A stretch of 35,268 bases of DNA from Kofleriaceae bacterium (GTDB taxonomy: Bacteria > Myxococcota_A > Polyangia > Haliangiales > Haliangiaceae). The notes under the pieces are model-generated. The model was not told the origin of the DNA. It saw only the letters and a program-made list of their open reading frames with translations, and did not search any database. Positions 17,041-25,805 of this stretch are shown here, piece after piece. Numbering within the stretch: position 1 is the stretch's first letter; each line of letters begins with the position of its first letter. Location: positions 1 to 35,268 of the forward strand of contig JANTGM010000057.1 in the NCBI GenBank assembly GCA_024762925.1, written 5' to 3'. The position numbers and the translations under genes were made by a program.

Positions 17041-18523
17041 GTCGGAATCTCCTCTTGCTCTTCTTGCTCTTTGGAATGACAACGAGAACAGGCGCGATGC
17101 CCAGGTCATCGATGTCGGCGCGTCGATAGACTCGATCGTCGAGGAGGGCTAGCCCCAGTGCCAGACCGCATCCAAGGCATATGAACACGACTGTACCGGC
17201 CATCGCGAGCATCTTACGCCCCTTGCCGGCAGGTCTTGCTGGAAGGTAGGCCTCGTCAATCACCACGAGCTTTGCCGCTTCGGCAAATTCGGAGCTGGCC
17301 GTAATCTCGGCGGTGAAGACTCGGCTCTCCAGGCTGGAGAGTCTTTGTGATGCCACATCGACCTGCCTTTGCAGCCGGGCATACTCGGTCTCCAGACTCA
17401 CAAGCTCGGTAGCGATGGTGTCCTTTTCCGGCTTGTCAGTCACCGTTGAAGCACTCAGCCGGCTTATCTCCGATTCGATGCGGGAGAGCTCTCGCTTGAG
17501 ATCTGCAACGCTTGTTGTGGGAGTAATCGCCGGCGTGACCGACTTTGGCCGTGAGCTTCGTTCTGCAGCCTCCAAACGCTTTAAACGCCTGGTGACTTCG
17601 GCGACGTTGTTCTTTGCAGCAATGACATCGGGGTGCTTTGGTGTGAATCGATTGCTCTTGTCCGCAAAACTGCGCTTTGCGCTTGCAAGCTCGCTTCGGG
17701 CTTGTTGCAAGGCTGGGGATTCGACGCGATTGGTTCTAGTGGAGGCTGCAACCACAGGGGCATCGGGATTGGCGATGCGATCACGAAGACGCCGCGCTGC
17801 TCGCCGCAATGTGTCGATTTTTGATCGACTTGGCGCCTTAGAAGACTTCTCAACGGATGCGCGAATAGATGCTCCAGCCCCGGCTGCACCGCCCGTGGCC
17901 GTTTCTACGACAAATTCGGGGTGTTTTGATGCAAAGACTGCAAATGCGGACTCCGCTTCGAAAAGCCGGTTCTCCGCAGCGACCTTCTCGTTCTCTAGGA
18001 AGGTCTTGGTTTGCTCTGCTTGCTCTTTGCGAACCCTCTCGTCTTTCTCTTGCAAGAGCGAGGCGAGACGTGCCGTGACCTGCTGTGCTTGTTCGGGAGT
18101 GTCTCCCAGGTAAGCGATGCGAAAAGTGCCAGCACCTCGGTCGCGAAACTCAACGAGCAAACGCAGCTTCTCTGCAGCAGCAACGGTTCCCTGAGCCTGT
18201 ACCACTTCTGGGTACAAGCCAAACTCTTCAACCACGGCTGAGAGCGTAGCGCGCGACAAGAGCATCTCTTTGAAGCGCGCACTTTGTGTTCGGCTGCCTT
18301 TGGCTACGTCCCGTCCTTGCAACACACTCTGAGAAATCTTCTCTTGGTAGAGCAGAACCGCCTCACTGGAATACGTTGGTTTCTGCTTGAGGGCTAGCAA
18401 GACCGAGAGTCCAGCCCCCACGATCGTGATGAGCGCTACGAGCCAAGCGTGGCGCATTGTCTTCTTAAGAAGGTCAACCAACAGGGTAAGTTGGTCGCGG
18501 GTGGTCTTTGGGCCTTGGCTCAT
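17033..18523 (-). CDS. Wzz/GNVR chain-length determinant (polysaccharide co-polymerase)
   Basis: This 496-residue protein has an N-terminal membrane helix (LVALITIVGAGLSVLLAL, about residues 30-47), a long periplasmic part rich in heptad-like charged helices (roughly residues 150-400), and a second membrane helix (VVFICLGCGLALGLALL) near residue 450, followed by a basic tail. That is the polysaccharide co-polymerase architecture, which sets chain length and couples to the CpsD-like ATPase encoded next. A GGAG ribosome-binding site precedes its ATG. It begins ten bases after the preceding Wzz-like gene. Confidence 0.85.
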   Translation of the reverse strand: MSQGPKTTRDQLTLLVDLLKKTMRHAWLVALITIVGAGLSVLLALKQKPTYSSEAVLLYQEKISQSVLQGRDVAKGSRTQSARFKEMLLSRATLSAVVEEFGLYPEVVQAQGTVAAAEKLRLLVEFRDRGAGTFRIAYLGDTPEQAQQVTARLASLLQEKDERVRKEQAEQTKTFLENEKVAAENRLFEAESAFAVFASKHPEFVVETATGGAAGAGASIRASVEKSSKAPSRSKIDTLRRAARRLRDRIANPDAPVVAASTRTNRVESPALQQARSELASAKRSFADKSNRFTPKHPDVIAAKNNVAEVTRRLKRLEAAERSSRPKSVTPAITPTTSVADLKRELSRIESEISRLSASTVTDKPEKDTIATELVSLETEYARLQRQVDVASQRLSSLESRVFTAEITASSEFAEAAKLVVIDEAYLPARPAGKGRKMLAMAGTVVFICLGCGLALGLALLDDRVYRRADIDDLGIAPVLVVIPKSKKSKRRFRRG

Positions 18524-18533
18524 GGAACTCCGA

Positions 18534-19661
18534 TTATGACGTGTGTTTGGCTCTGCGACTACGTTCGCGCAGTGTGCCCATTTGTGCGCCTGGGAAGTCG
18601 GGCACGTGTCCTACGACGGGCATGCCCAATCGCATGACGTCCTCAATGTGATGTAGTTTGGTGTCCATCGCGGCAAGTCCGATGGCGCAAATTGGCAGCA
18701 GACAAACGAAGACAAAGAGGCCCACAATGCCGTAGACGGCCATGGAGGTGCCGGGAATGATAATGGGGCGCCGCACATCTACGATTTCAAACTGCAGCGC
18801 CTGGTTGGCGCCCTCGGCGGCTTGCGCCAAGTTCGTGTAGCTCTGCTCGGCGGTGACTGCTTCAAGTAGGAGGGTCGTTTCTTTGAGATCAACTAGCAGC
18901 CGCTTCTTGGTGATGCGAGCCTCGGCGACCGCAAGGGCGGCGTTTTTTCCGGTGCCCGGTTGGTCAATTGCTAGATCCGCCTTGGCCAAGGCCTCAGTCT
19001 GCTCTGCGAGGCGCTGCTGTACACGGGACACGGTGCTATTGGCAATTGCGCTTAGCTTGCTGGCGTGGTTCTTTCGTCGCTCAACCTCAGCTTCCCTCAG
19101 GATCGTTCCAAGATCTTGGGCAACATCAAACGCCAAGTTTGGGTCAAAGTCTGAGAAGTGAACCGTGATCCCGACCGACCGTTGCGGATCCCCTTCATCT
19201 CGTTCTCTAGCAAAGAAGTTTGAGCCAATCTCGATGTCGAGGAAGTTGCGAAGTTCGTCAATCGCGAACAAGTCTCCAAAGGTCTCCCTCTGGGGGTAGA
19301 GGTTGTGCTTTTCGATCAAGGGCATGAGCCGCTCCTTGCTGAGCGCAACGCTGTAGAGGTAGTTGGCAAGTCCTTGGGCCGCCAAGGGCGACTCCTCATC
19401 AACCAAGACACCTTCGGTGGCACGCATAACGATACTGGCAGTGTAGAGAGGACGGCGCTTGGAGACCTTGTAGAGCACCGCTGCCGTTCCCAAGAGCGCA
19501 AGGACTACTACCAGCAGCTTGCGTTGCTTGGCCCGACGTTTGAGTCGCTTGAGCTCATTGCGCAGAGTTTGTTGGGTGGCTTCAGCTTCGAGCCAGTCGA
19601 TCTCTTCCGGAGTTTCCGGCGTAACTCCAAAACTACTCATGATCGCTTGATTCGAGAGCAC
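18534..19661 (-). CDS. Second Wzz-like chain-length determinant
   Basis: This 375-residue protein has a cytoplasmic helical N-terminus (ETPEEIDWLEAEATQQ), a membrane helix (LLVVVLALLGTAAVLY, about residues 49-64), a Wzz domain start RRPLYTASIVMRA, coiled-coil periplasmic sequence, and a second membrane helix (VYGIVGLFVFVCLLPIC) near residue 320. The cytoplasmic tail is short. The start may instead be an ATG seven codons in (19640). Two chain-length proteins in tandem suggest either division of labour or a hetero-oligomer. It lies downstream of a glycosyltransferase gene in the same operon. Confidence 0.78.
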   Translation of the reverse strand: MLSNQAIMSSFGVTPETPEEIDWLEAEATQQTLRNELKRLKRRAKQRKLLVVVLALLGTAAVLYKVSKRRPLYTASIVMRATEGVLVDEESPLAAQGLANYLYSVALSKERLMPLIEKHNLYPQRETFGDLFAIDELRNFLDIEIGSNFFARERDEGDPQRSVGITVHFSDFDPNLAFDVAQDLGTILREAEVERRKNHASKLSAIANSTVSRVQQRLAEQTEALAKADLAIDQPGTGKNAALAVAEARITKKRLLVDLKETTLLLEAVTAEQSYTNLAQAAEGANQALQFEIVDVRRPIIIPGTSMAVYGIVGLFVFVCLLPICAIGLAAMDTKLHHIEDVMRLGMPVVGHVPDFPGAQMGTLRERSRRAKHTS

Positions 19662-19724
19662 GGTTCCAAATCGCGTGGAGTTGCGATGAGCCGAAGGCCA
19701 GGGGAAGACAGGTCATGCACTAAG

Positions 19725-20888
19725 CTATGAGTGTAGCACTGACGTGAGCACAGCTTCTAAATCCGCGGCGCTCTTCTGCCAGTCACCACGTGCTCCAGCT
19801 TTGGCGACCGCTTCGGGGGAGTACCCAACCCGAGACTCTCGCTGCAGCGCCCTAGCAAGGGCTTCGGTGTTCTTGGCAGGAACGAGTGCACCGATGGCAT
19901 TGCTGGTGATGAGATCCGGTACACCACCAACCGCGCTTGCCAATACACGTCGGCCACACGCAAGCGCCTCAAGAACGGCATTCGGCGTGCCTTCATTCCA
20001 GCTTGGCAGCACAAGGAGATCGCAGGCTGCCATCCAGAGCGGAATGGTGTCGAAAGGCTGACTTCCAGCGAGTGTCATTCGAGGAGGCATATTGGTTTCA
20101 AGAGCTGCTCGCGCATTCCCATCCCCGACAAATGCCAAGTGCAAATCAGGCGTAGAACCCACAATGCTGGCAAAGGCATCACGTAGATCCAAAACTCCCT
20201 TGGTCTCGATGAGATTGCCAACGCAGAGCGCAAGTTTGCCGCTGGTTGGAAGCCCGAGCGTTCGTCTCGCTTCGATTCGTGATTGTGGATGAAAGAGCGT
20301 GCTATCGACACCATTCATCACAAGGTGAATGCGTTTCGGGTCGACGCCAAGGTCGGCAACTTGTCGCGACAGTTCACTACTCACAGAGACAATCGCATCG
20401 GCCTTCGGCAGCATTGCCTTCATCACCCGGCTAGGTCCTGGCAGCTGCAATCCGGTATTGATGTCTGTGCCGTGCAGTTTGACGACCGATGGGACACCGA
20501 GAAGCTTTGCGAGAGCAATCGCCGCGCAGCCATCCGGGTGTGCCCACGATCCCAAGACAACATCGACCTTCGAGCGATACCGAGCAACCACCGGAAGCAG
20601 GGAGGCTGCAAACAGCGGCGCTGCGATTGGAATGCCGAATTTGGGGATATGTAGTGTGCGCGGATGCCGCACATGCAGACCGTCAATGCACTCTTCTCGT
20701 GGCAGTGCACTGGCAACTTTGTGGGTGGCAAAGCGACCGAGAAATCGCTGAGCTGGGTACCAAGGTTGGGTTGCCAGAACCTCCACTTCGCAGGTCTTGC
20801 CAAGCGCGGCAAACTGTTGACGGTTGAAGCTCGCCACCCGCGGATGCGCCGCGTTAGGAAAGAGGTTGGTGATTATGAGGACACGCAC
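19725..20888 (-). CDS. Glycosyltransferase family 4
   Basis: This 387-residue GT-B glycosyltransferase has an N-terminal acceptor domain starting VLIITNLFPNAAHPRVASF, a middle VNGVDSTLFHPQSR, CVGNLIETKGV, and the donor-binding NEGTPNAVLEALACGRRV with VGGVPDLI typical of GT4 enzymes. It should transfer a nucleotide-activated sugar to the lipid-linked repeat unit at the inner membrane. The start is GTG, five bases after the STAS gene stop. The sugar cannot be read from sequence. Confidence 0.9.
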   Translation of the reverse strand: MRVLIITNLFPNAAHPRVASFNRQQFAALGKTCEVEVLATQPWYPAQRFLGRFATHKVASALPREECIDGLHVRHPRTLHIPKFGIPIAAPLFAASLLPVVARYRSKVDVVLGSWAHPDGCAAIALAKLLGVPSVVKLHGTDINTGLQLPGPSRVMKAMLPKADAIVSVSSELSRQVADLGVDPKRIHLVMNGVDSTLFHPQSRIEARRTLGLPTSGKLALCVGNLIETKGVLDLRDAFASIVGSTPDLHLAFVGDGNARAALETNMPPRMTLAGSQPFDTIPLWMAACDLLVLPSWNEGTPNAVLEALACGRRVLASAVGGVPDLITSNAIGALVPAKNTEALARALQRESRVGYSPEAVAKAGARGDWQKSAADLEAVLTSVLHS

Positions 20889-20893
20889 CCGGG

Positions 20894-21205
20894 CTAGGCC
20901 ATGTTGAAGACCTTGTCCATCCTCAGTAGCTTGAAGATCGCCAGTGGCTGATCTCGGGCACCAACAACTTTGAGCTTGGTACCAATTGCTCGGCTGCGTT
21001 TGTAGAGTGCCACGATTGCAGCGACACCCGAACTATCGATCAGTTCTAGATCGGTCAACTCAACGACGATTCGCTTTCGCTTTTCTGCGATGACCTTGTC
21101 GATGGTCGGCAACAACTCGGATGCACTCAAAGCATCGAGCTGACCTCCAAGCTTGAGCACAAGCTCGTTCTCGTCGTCATCGATTGTAGAAAATGTTAGA
21201 GCCAA
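20894..21205 (-). CDS. STAS-domain anti-sigma factor antagonist
   Basis: This 103-residue STAS protein resembles SpoIIAA/RsbV. The motif LELIDSSGVAAIVALYKR contains the serine that is phosphorylated in this family. Antagonists release a sigma factor, or another target, by binding the cognate HATPase kinase when dephosphorylated. That kinase-like partner is encoded four bases upstream. Lying inside a polysaccharide operon, it could link export or assembly to a switch rather than to a sigma factor. Confidence 0.9.
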   Translation of the reverse strand: MALTFSTIDDDENELVLKLGGQLDALSASELLPTIDKVIAEKRKRIVVELTDLELIDSSGVAAIVALYKRSRAIGTKLKVVGARDQPLAIFKLLRMDKVFNMA

Positions 21206-21209
21206 GGTC

Positions 21210-21677
21210 TTATTCTTCTCCTTCTGCGCGAAGGTATTTCGTGAGGCGCCACCGATTGGGGGGGCCGGGCGTGTATTCCAATTCGTCGAGGCAAGCGCGG
21301 GCTATGTGAATTCCCATGCCGCCCTCTGGAAGAGATTCCAGTTCTGGAGCAGGCACACTGCTCAGGTCAAACGTTTTGCCATTGTCGCTAATCTCGAGGA
21401 CTAAGTGATCTTTGGCCGGGGTGAGCTCGAGTTTCAAACCACCGTCACCGCTTCGCTCATAGGCGTGGATTGCGATGTTGTTGAAGATCTCTGAGAACGC
21501 GGAGATGAAGGCTGCGTCAAAGGTTCGTTGTAGCTCTAGTTGAGATGCATCTCGGTTCGTCACATCGTCCGCGTCTTGGCCAACAAGGTGACACGCAGAT
21601 GTCACACAACGAACAGCGAGATCTCGATACCGCAGTCCTGCAGGCATACTGAGAACGATCGTGGTTTGCTCTGCCAC
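21210..21677 (-). CDS. RsbW-like anti-sigma regulatory HATPase
   Basis: This protein of about 155 residues starts at GTG (AEQTTIVLSMP); a TTG seven codons upstream is less likely. It has the N-box EIFNNIAIHAYERSG, the G1 box ISDNGKTFD and the G2 box GGMGIHIARACLD of the SpoIIAB/RsbW histidine kinase-like ATPase family. Such proteins phosphorylate the STAS partner and sequester a target. It is the first gene of the leftward polysaccharide operon and is divergent from the sugar transferase gene, with 47 bases between the starts. No sigma factor gene is visible nearby. Confidence 0.88.
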   Translation of the reverse strand: MAEQTTIVLSMPAGLRYRDLAVRCVTSACHLVGQDADDVTNRDASQLELQRTFDAAFISAFSEIFNNIAIHAYERSGDGGLKLELTPAKDHLVLEISDNGKTFDLSSVPAPELESLPEGGMGIHIARACLDELEYTPGPPNRWRLTKYLRAEGEE

Positions 21678-21724
21678 GCCCGCATCGTACCAGAGCAAAA
21701 TAGCCCTGTGGTAGAGTAGGGGGC

Positions 21725-22456
21725 ATGCACTGGGGGGTGAGGCTCACCAAGCGAAGCATCGATCTTCTCGGTGGATCCATTGGTTTGGCATTGACGGTTC
21801 CGATGATGCCCATCATCGCAGCAGTCGTTTATATAGACTCACCAGGCCCTGTTTTCTTCTCGCAAAAACGGGCAGGGAAACTGCTTGGAACCACCACAAA
21901 GGATGGGGTTCGCGAGTTTCATTTCGAGGAGTTCTACATTCACAAATTTCGCACGATGAAAGTGGATGCAGAAAAGCACACTGGTGCGGTGTTTGCTGAA
22001 AAGGACGATCCCCGCATCACCAAGGTAGGAGCTTTTCTTAGAAAGTCTCGCCTCGATGAACTGCCTCAACTGTGGGATGTTGTACGTGGCGCCATGAGCC
22101 TTGTGGGGCCACGTCCTGAGCGTCCTGAATTGCTATCGAACCTCGCCCATGCGATCCCGCTCTTCGAGGAGCGGATGCGTGATGTAAAACCCGGAGTCAC
22201 CGGCTTGGCGCAGATCTCTTTGCGCTACACCGGTGCCTTGCCAGAAGACAGCGAGATCGCGCAGCTTGCCGCCACACTGCAAAACCCTTTTGAGTTGGAC
22301 GAAGCAGATGGCGCGGTTGCCGACGACATGCGGCTAAAGATGCTTTACGACCTTGCGTACCTTGCCTCGCTGGAAACGTTCTGGAGCTTCTTGGGGATGG
22401 AACTAAAGATTATCTTCAAGACGCCATTCGTTATGCTGGGCCGACAAGGGCAGTAG
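21725..22456 (+). CDS. Initiating sugar-phosphate transferase (WbaP/PglC-like)
   Basis: This 243-residue enzyme transfers a sugar-1-phosphate from its nucleotide donor to undecaprenyl phosphate, the first step of repeat-unit synthesis. It has the re-entrant membrane helix IDLLGGSIGLALTVPM with SPGPVFFSQKR, then HKFRTMKVDA, RLDELPQLWDVV and MSLVGPRPERPE, all standard for bacterial sugar transferases. The N-terminal multi-span domain of WcaJ-type members is absent, so this is the short form. A GGGGG run sits just upstream of the ATG. It is transcribed opposite to the HATPase operon. Confidence 0.92.
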   Translation: MHWGVRLTKRSIDLLGGSIGLALTVPMMPIIAAVVYIDSPGPVFFSQKRAGKLLGTTTKDGVREFHFEEFYIHKFRTMKVDAEKHTGAVFAEKDDPRITKVGAFLRKSRLDELPQLWDVVRGAMSLVGPRPERPELLSNLAHAIPLFEERMRDVKPGVTGLAQISLRYTGALPEDSEIAQLAATLQNPFELDEADGAVADDMRLKMLYDLAYLASLETFWSFLGMELKIIFKTPFVMLGRQGQ

Positions 22457-22759
22457 CTCGGGCAAATTCTGATATAGTCTTGGTGCGCATGCTACGCATG
22501 CTTGGGGATCTCTGTGCTGTGTTCTACGCACAGCTGGGGTCATGGGGGGGAGCTTTCGCACGCAATCGGGGACACCGAACCAGGGACAGCTCTGGTGTAG
22601 GCCTGGGGGATCAACTCCCAGATCCGATGTAGGCGAGCCGCTAGGTGGGGACTCAGGACACCAGTTGATCGCAACTGCCCGTAATACTTTGATGCACATG
22701 CCGCTGCGGTGAAGTTGGCAAGACAACTGCACTAGCCACCAACCAGGATGGGAATCTCG
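22457..22759 (+). promoter_or_regulatory. Long structured leader upstream of the exported-protein cassette
   Basis: About 300 bases without a gene. A candidate promoter lies at 22470-22478. After it come several short hairpins and repeated G-rich motifs: TACGCATGCTTGGGGATC, then TACGCACAGCTGGGGTC, then a run of seven G, then GTAGGCCTGGGGGATC, then CGCTAGGTGGGGAC. The regular spacing of GGGG(A)UC/GAC segments after hairpins suggests an RNA-level control element or protein-binding leader. It does not match any riboswitch I can recognise, and no ORF is supported. Confidence 0.4.
22470..22478 (+). promoter_or_regulatory. Candidate extended -10 promoter element
   Basis: TGATATAGT fits an extended -10 (TGN plus TATAGT). 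No good -35 is present at 17 bases upstream. It would start a leader of about 270 bases before the cassette at 22760. Confidence 0.3.
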
Positions 22760-23884
22760 ATGTCACGAATTGCACTCAGCACATTACTCGCTGCTTCCTT
22801 CGGCGCTGCCTGCGTAGGTGATGCACCTACCTTCACAGGGGATCCCACCCCTGATGCGAACACTGCGGAACTCACTCCAGAAGAAGAGGTGGAGCTTCAG
22901 TTCAACACAGAGGTTGCCCCTCTGCTCACCAACTTCTGCTCAGCCTGTCACGGTCCCGAAACGACTGTTCCTTTTATGGGGCCTTCCGCCGAGGAGATGT
23001 ACTCCTCGGTCAAAGAATGGCCAAACCTTGTGAGCCTCCAAGCTCCAAGCGCATCGAGCCTCATCACTCGCGGCGCGCACTCTGGTCCTGCATGGCAGCC
23101 AGATCAACTCACTGTTGTTCGTCAATGGATTGAGGCGGAAGCCGAGTTGGCTCCCGACCAAGGTCCAGTTCTTGAGACCACACCATTTGTTCCAGTCGAG
23201 GGAGCCAACATCATCGACCTTGCTGAGGTTGGACTCACTGGAGCCACCATCACGTTTGAGATGGATGCGCTTTCTACCGGTATGTACATCTACCGTATGT
23301 CACTCAATGCGGCCGACCAAGGCGTTCACATTGTGCACCCAACATTCATTCCTTGGGAGGGTGACTCTCCTCTCCCCGACCCTGTCGATCGCTTCTCGAA
23401 TGTTGACATCTATGCTGGTGTGCAAGAGTCAACTTCGGTAGGTGGTGGCACCCTGATTCTTGTCGGAGTTGATTCAACCTCACCAATTAGTGTTCGCTTT
23501 GGAGTTGCAGAATTCTCGGACCAAGGCAACGACGTTCTTGAAGGATGCAACGCAGTCGCCGAATTCACCGCTAATGCTCAGGGCCCTCTAAGCCAAGCCT
23601 GTGTCTCTTGCCATGGCGGCAACAACGGTGGCGCAACTGCCGCAACCGACATGACATCTATTAACGACCTCTCTCCAGAGGGACAGGCTGCAGCCTGTGG
23701 ACAGATTCTCAGCCGAGTCAATCTTCTCGACCCGAACAACAGCAGCATCTTCCTCGCTGCCGAGCCTGGAAGTGCTCTTGGACACCCGTTCAAGTTCAAC
23801 AACAACAACGCCAACTTTGAAGCCTACCGAGCCGCGCTTATCACGTGGATCACTGCCGAACAGGCCGCCGCCCCTCAACCGTAA
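22760..23884 (+). CDS. Di-heme c-type cytochrome lipoprotein
   Basis: This 374-residue protein is counted from 22760, where GGGA sits seven bases upstream; an ATG at 22748 has no good ribosome-binding site. The signal ends in a lipobox (FGAAC, Cys18). An N-terminal domain holds CSACH (residues 60-64) in the context FNTEVAPLLTNFCSACHG, like planctomycete cytochrome C domains. A central beta-rich region follows, then a second heme site CVSCH (residues 281-285) in QACVSCHGGNNGG. Asn-rich stretches lie near the end. It is probably anchored in the outer membrane. It is the first gene of a four-gene exported cassette. Redox partner and substrate are unknown. Confidence 0.8.
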   Translation: MSRIALSTLLAASFGAACVGDAPTFTGDPTPDANTAELTPEEEVELQFNTEVAPLLTNFCSACHGPETTVPFMGPSAEEMYSSVKEWPNLVSLQAPSASSLITRGAHSGPAWQPDQLTVVRQWIEAEAELAPDQGPVLETTPFVPVEGANIIDLAEVGLTGATITFEMDALSTGMYIYRMSLNAADQGVHIVHPTFIPWEGDSPLPDPVDRFSNVDIYAGVQESTSVGGGTLILVGVDSTSPISVRFGVAEFSDQGNDVLEGCNAVAEFTANAQGPLSQACVSCHGGNNGGATAATDMTSINDLSPEGQAAACGQILSRVNLLDPNNSSIFLAAEPGSALGHPFKFNNNNANFEAYRAALITWITAEQAAAPQP

Positions 23885-23901
23885 GTAACCCTAGGAACAA
23901 C

Positions 23902-25089
23902 ATGAACAAAGCGAAAACATGGTCCGCAGCATTCGCATTGCTACTCGGCCTCAGTGCCTGTAGCGGCGATACTCAAACGCAAGGCAATGGTCCTGGCGGC
24001 AACAACGGTGGCGTTGATGCTGGTCCCACTGAGGATGCAGCGCCAGAGCTCACTCCATTTGAGGAAGCACTAGAAGAGCGCGAGTATGACTACTCGGCTG
24101 CACTTCGAATTGCTGCACTCCGCCTCAAAGGCGACTTGCCAACTCTCACCGAGCTTCAGAGCGTTGAGACTGCAAGTGATCAGAAGAGTGCTTACGAGGC
24201 GCTAGTGGCTGCCTACATCGCAGATCCACGATTTGCCGACATGCAAGTAGACTTCTGGAAGAACACATTCAAGATGGGTGGTTCGGTTGAACTCGACTCT
24301 GCCGGTGTGCTCGCTGCCCAGCTTGTTGTTGAGGGGCGTCCTTTGACAGAGCTTCTTACAGCAACAACGGGAACCTGTCCTACCTACGACCCAAACACCA
24401 ACATCTTCACGCCGGTTGATTGTGACAATGGAGTTCCAGTACATGCTGGTCTTCTCACGCACCCAGGCATGAACGCACACTTCATTTCGAACATGGCGTT
24501 CCGTCGAGTTCGTTGGGTTCAAGAGACCTTTGCTTGTACCGCATTCCCTGCTGAGATTTCTTCTGAGCCAGAAGCATTGAGCGATACTGCTCTCTACACA
24601 GCTCCTTGGGAGTTCACAAGCATCTCTGGTGTAGCCAACGGCGGTGACATTGACTTCCTCGACTACCAGAGTGTTGTTTGTGCAAACTGCCACGCCACGA
24701 TGAACCACATGGCTCCGCTCTTTGGCTACTTCGACGACCTTGGAGTTCTGAACAACGAAATTTCAGTGCCAAAGCCTGTCGATGGCAATCCTCCAACAGC
24801 CCTTATCGATTGGCTGCCGGATGGCGAAACAACAGGTTGGCGCGTTGATGCTCCAGCTGCTGACTTGCCTGCTCTCGGTGCCATAATGGCTGCCGACCCT
24901 AGAGTTGCTGAGTGCTCTGTTGCACGAGCATGGAACTGGGCCATGGGCAAAGGCGATATCGTTGACACCCTCTCAACCGTTCCACAAGAGGTCTTCCAAA
25001 CTCAGTTCGATGACTTCATCGCCAACGGCTATGACTACAAAGAACTGCTCTACCAAGTATTCACCAGTGACGACTTTGTCCAATTCTAG
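23902..25089 (+). CDS. Mono-heme lipoprotein, DUF1549/DUF1585-like
   Basis: This 395-residue protein starts at ATG 23902 with AGGA upstream. A lipobox (GLSAC) is followed by a Gly/Asn/Asp-rich linker. The region ALRIAALRLKGDLPTLTELQ resembles the start of DUF1549-type domains, a CANCH heme motif lies at residues 260-264 in VVCANCHATMNHMAPLFG, and the end (YKELLYQVFTSDDFVQF) resembles DUF1585/DUF1553 C-termini. It is shorter than typical family members. It lies 17 bases after the di-heme lipoprotein gene, so the two are co-transcribed. Probably a periplasmic or surface-exposed heme protein; role unknown. Confidence 0.72.
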   Translation: MNKAKTWSAAFALLLGLSACSGDTQTQGNGPGGNNGGVDAGPTEDAAPELTPFEEALEEREYDYSAALRIAALRLKGDLPTLTELQSVETASDQKSAYEALVAAYIADPRFADMQVDFWKNTFKMGGSVELDSAGVLAAQLVVEGRPLTELLTATTGTCPTYDPNTNIFTPVDCDNGVPVHAGLLTHPGMNAHFISNMAFRRVRWVQETFACTAFPAEISSEPEALSDTALYTAPWEFTSISGVANGGDIDFLDYQSVVCANCHATMNHMAPLFGYFDDLGVLNNEISVPKPVDGNPPTALIDWLPDGETTGWRVDAPAADLPALGAIMAADPRVAECSVARAWNWAMGKGDIVDTLSTVPQEVFQTQFDDFIANGYDYKELLYQVFTSDDFVQF

Positions 25090-25099
25090 GAGGCCAACC

Positions 25100-25795
25100 A
25101 TGAAACCAACAAAATACATCCTCCTAGCGTTTGCTCTAACCGCATTCGGTGCCTGTACTGAGGGCGATACCCTTGGTGGCAACGACATCGATGACACACC
25201 AACGCCTGATGACACCACTGAGCCTGGTGATACTTCTGGTGGCGAAGACAACACCTTCGAACACCCTGGTGGCCCCGATATCTGGGACTACTTGGACAGG
25301 CTGGCTGAAGAGGGCCCACCCGAGTTCTCCTCTCGCATGCACTCATGTCCAAAGATGACCTATGAGCGCATCGGCAACATCCTCCAATCTCGCGGAGTTG
25401 ACCTCAACGCTCAAAGCGGCCTTAGTGCTGGCTCCTTGTGGCGAAATGGTGCTCCGGCCTTGGGTGCTCCAAAGCTTGATGTTCGGTCTAGGGAAAGCAC
25501 TGAGATTACAACTGCCTCAGCGGCAAAGCTGTTCGACATCTTTGCCCAGGCTGCTCCAGAAATCATTACAGCAATGCCAACTCTGGCAGCTTGTACTGTG
25601 GATGGAGTTGGAACTGAGATGTTCACCCCTGAAGGAGCTTGCACCATTGATGGCATTGCGTGCCTAACCGGTGTCCCAGCAACCGTAGCCCACCTAGAAC
25701 TATGTAACGAGATGGTCAACCGTGCTTCGACCACCACAAAAGGCCAGGAAATTGCCGTCGCCGCACTCGCTGCTGCCGCACACACCTGTGAGTAA
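25100..25795 (+). CDS. Lipoprotein of unknown function
   Basis: This 231-residue protein has a strong AGGAGG ribosome-binding site and a lipobox (AFGAC). It continues with an acidic Asp/Thr/Pro-rich linker (about residues 22-55). The remainder is mostly helical with several cysteines (MHSCPKMTYERIG, LAACTVDG, GACTIDGIACL, LELCNEM and a C-terminal TCE) that could form disulfides. I do not recognise a family. Its position between a heme lipoprotein and a Tat protein suggests a structural or assembly partner of the cassette. Confidence 0.75.
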   Translation: MKPTKYILLAFALTAFGACTEGDTLGGNDIDDTPTPDDTTEPGDTSGGEDNTFEHPGGPDIWDYLDRLAEEGPPEFSSRMHSCPKMTYERIGNILQSRGVDLNAQSGLSAGSLWRNGAPALGAPKLDVRSRESTEITTASAAKLFDIFAQAAPEIITAMPTLAACTVDGVGTEMFTPEGACTIDGIACLTGVPATVAHLELCNEMVNRASTTTKGQEIAVAALAAAAHTCE

Positions 25796-25805
25796 GGAAC
25801 AGAAT

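Noticed and set aside
22457-22759. Cobalamin, cyclic-di-GMP or other known riboswitch in the leader
   Set aside because: None of the conserved core boxes I know for these classes is present.
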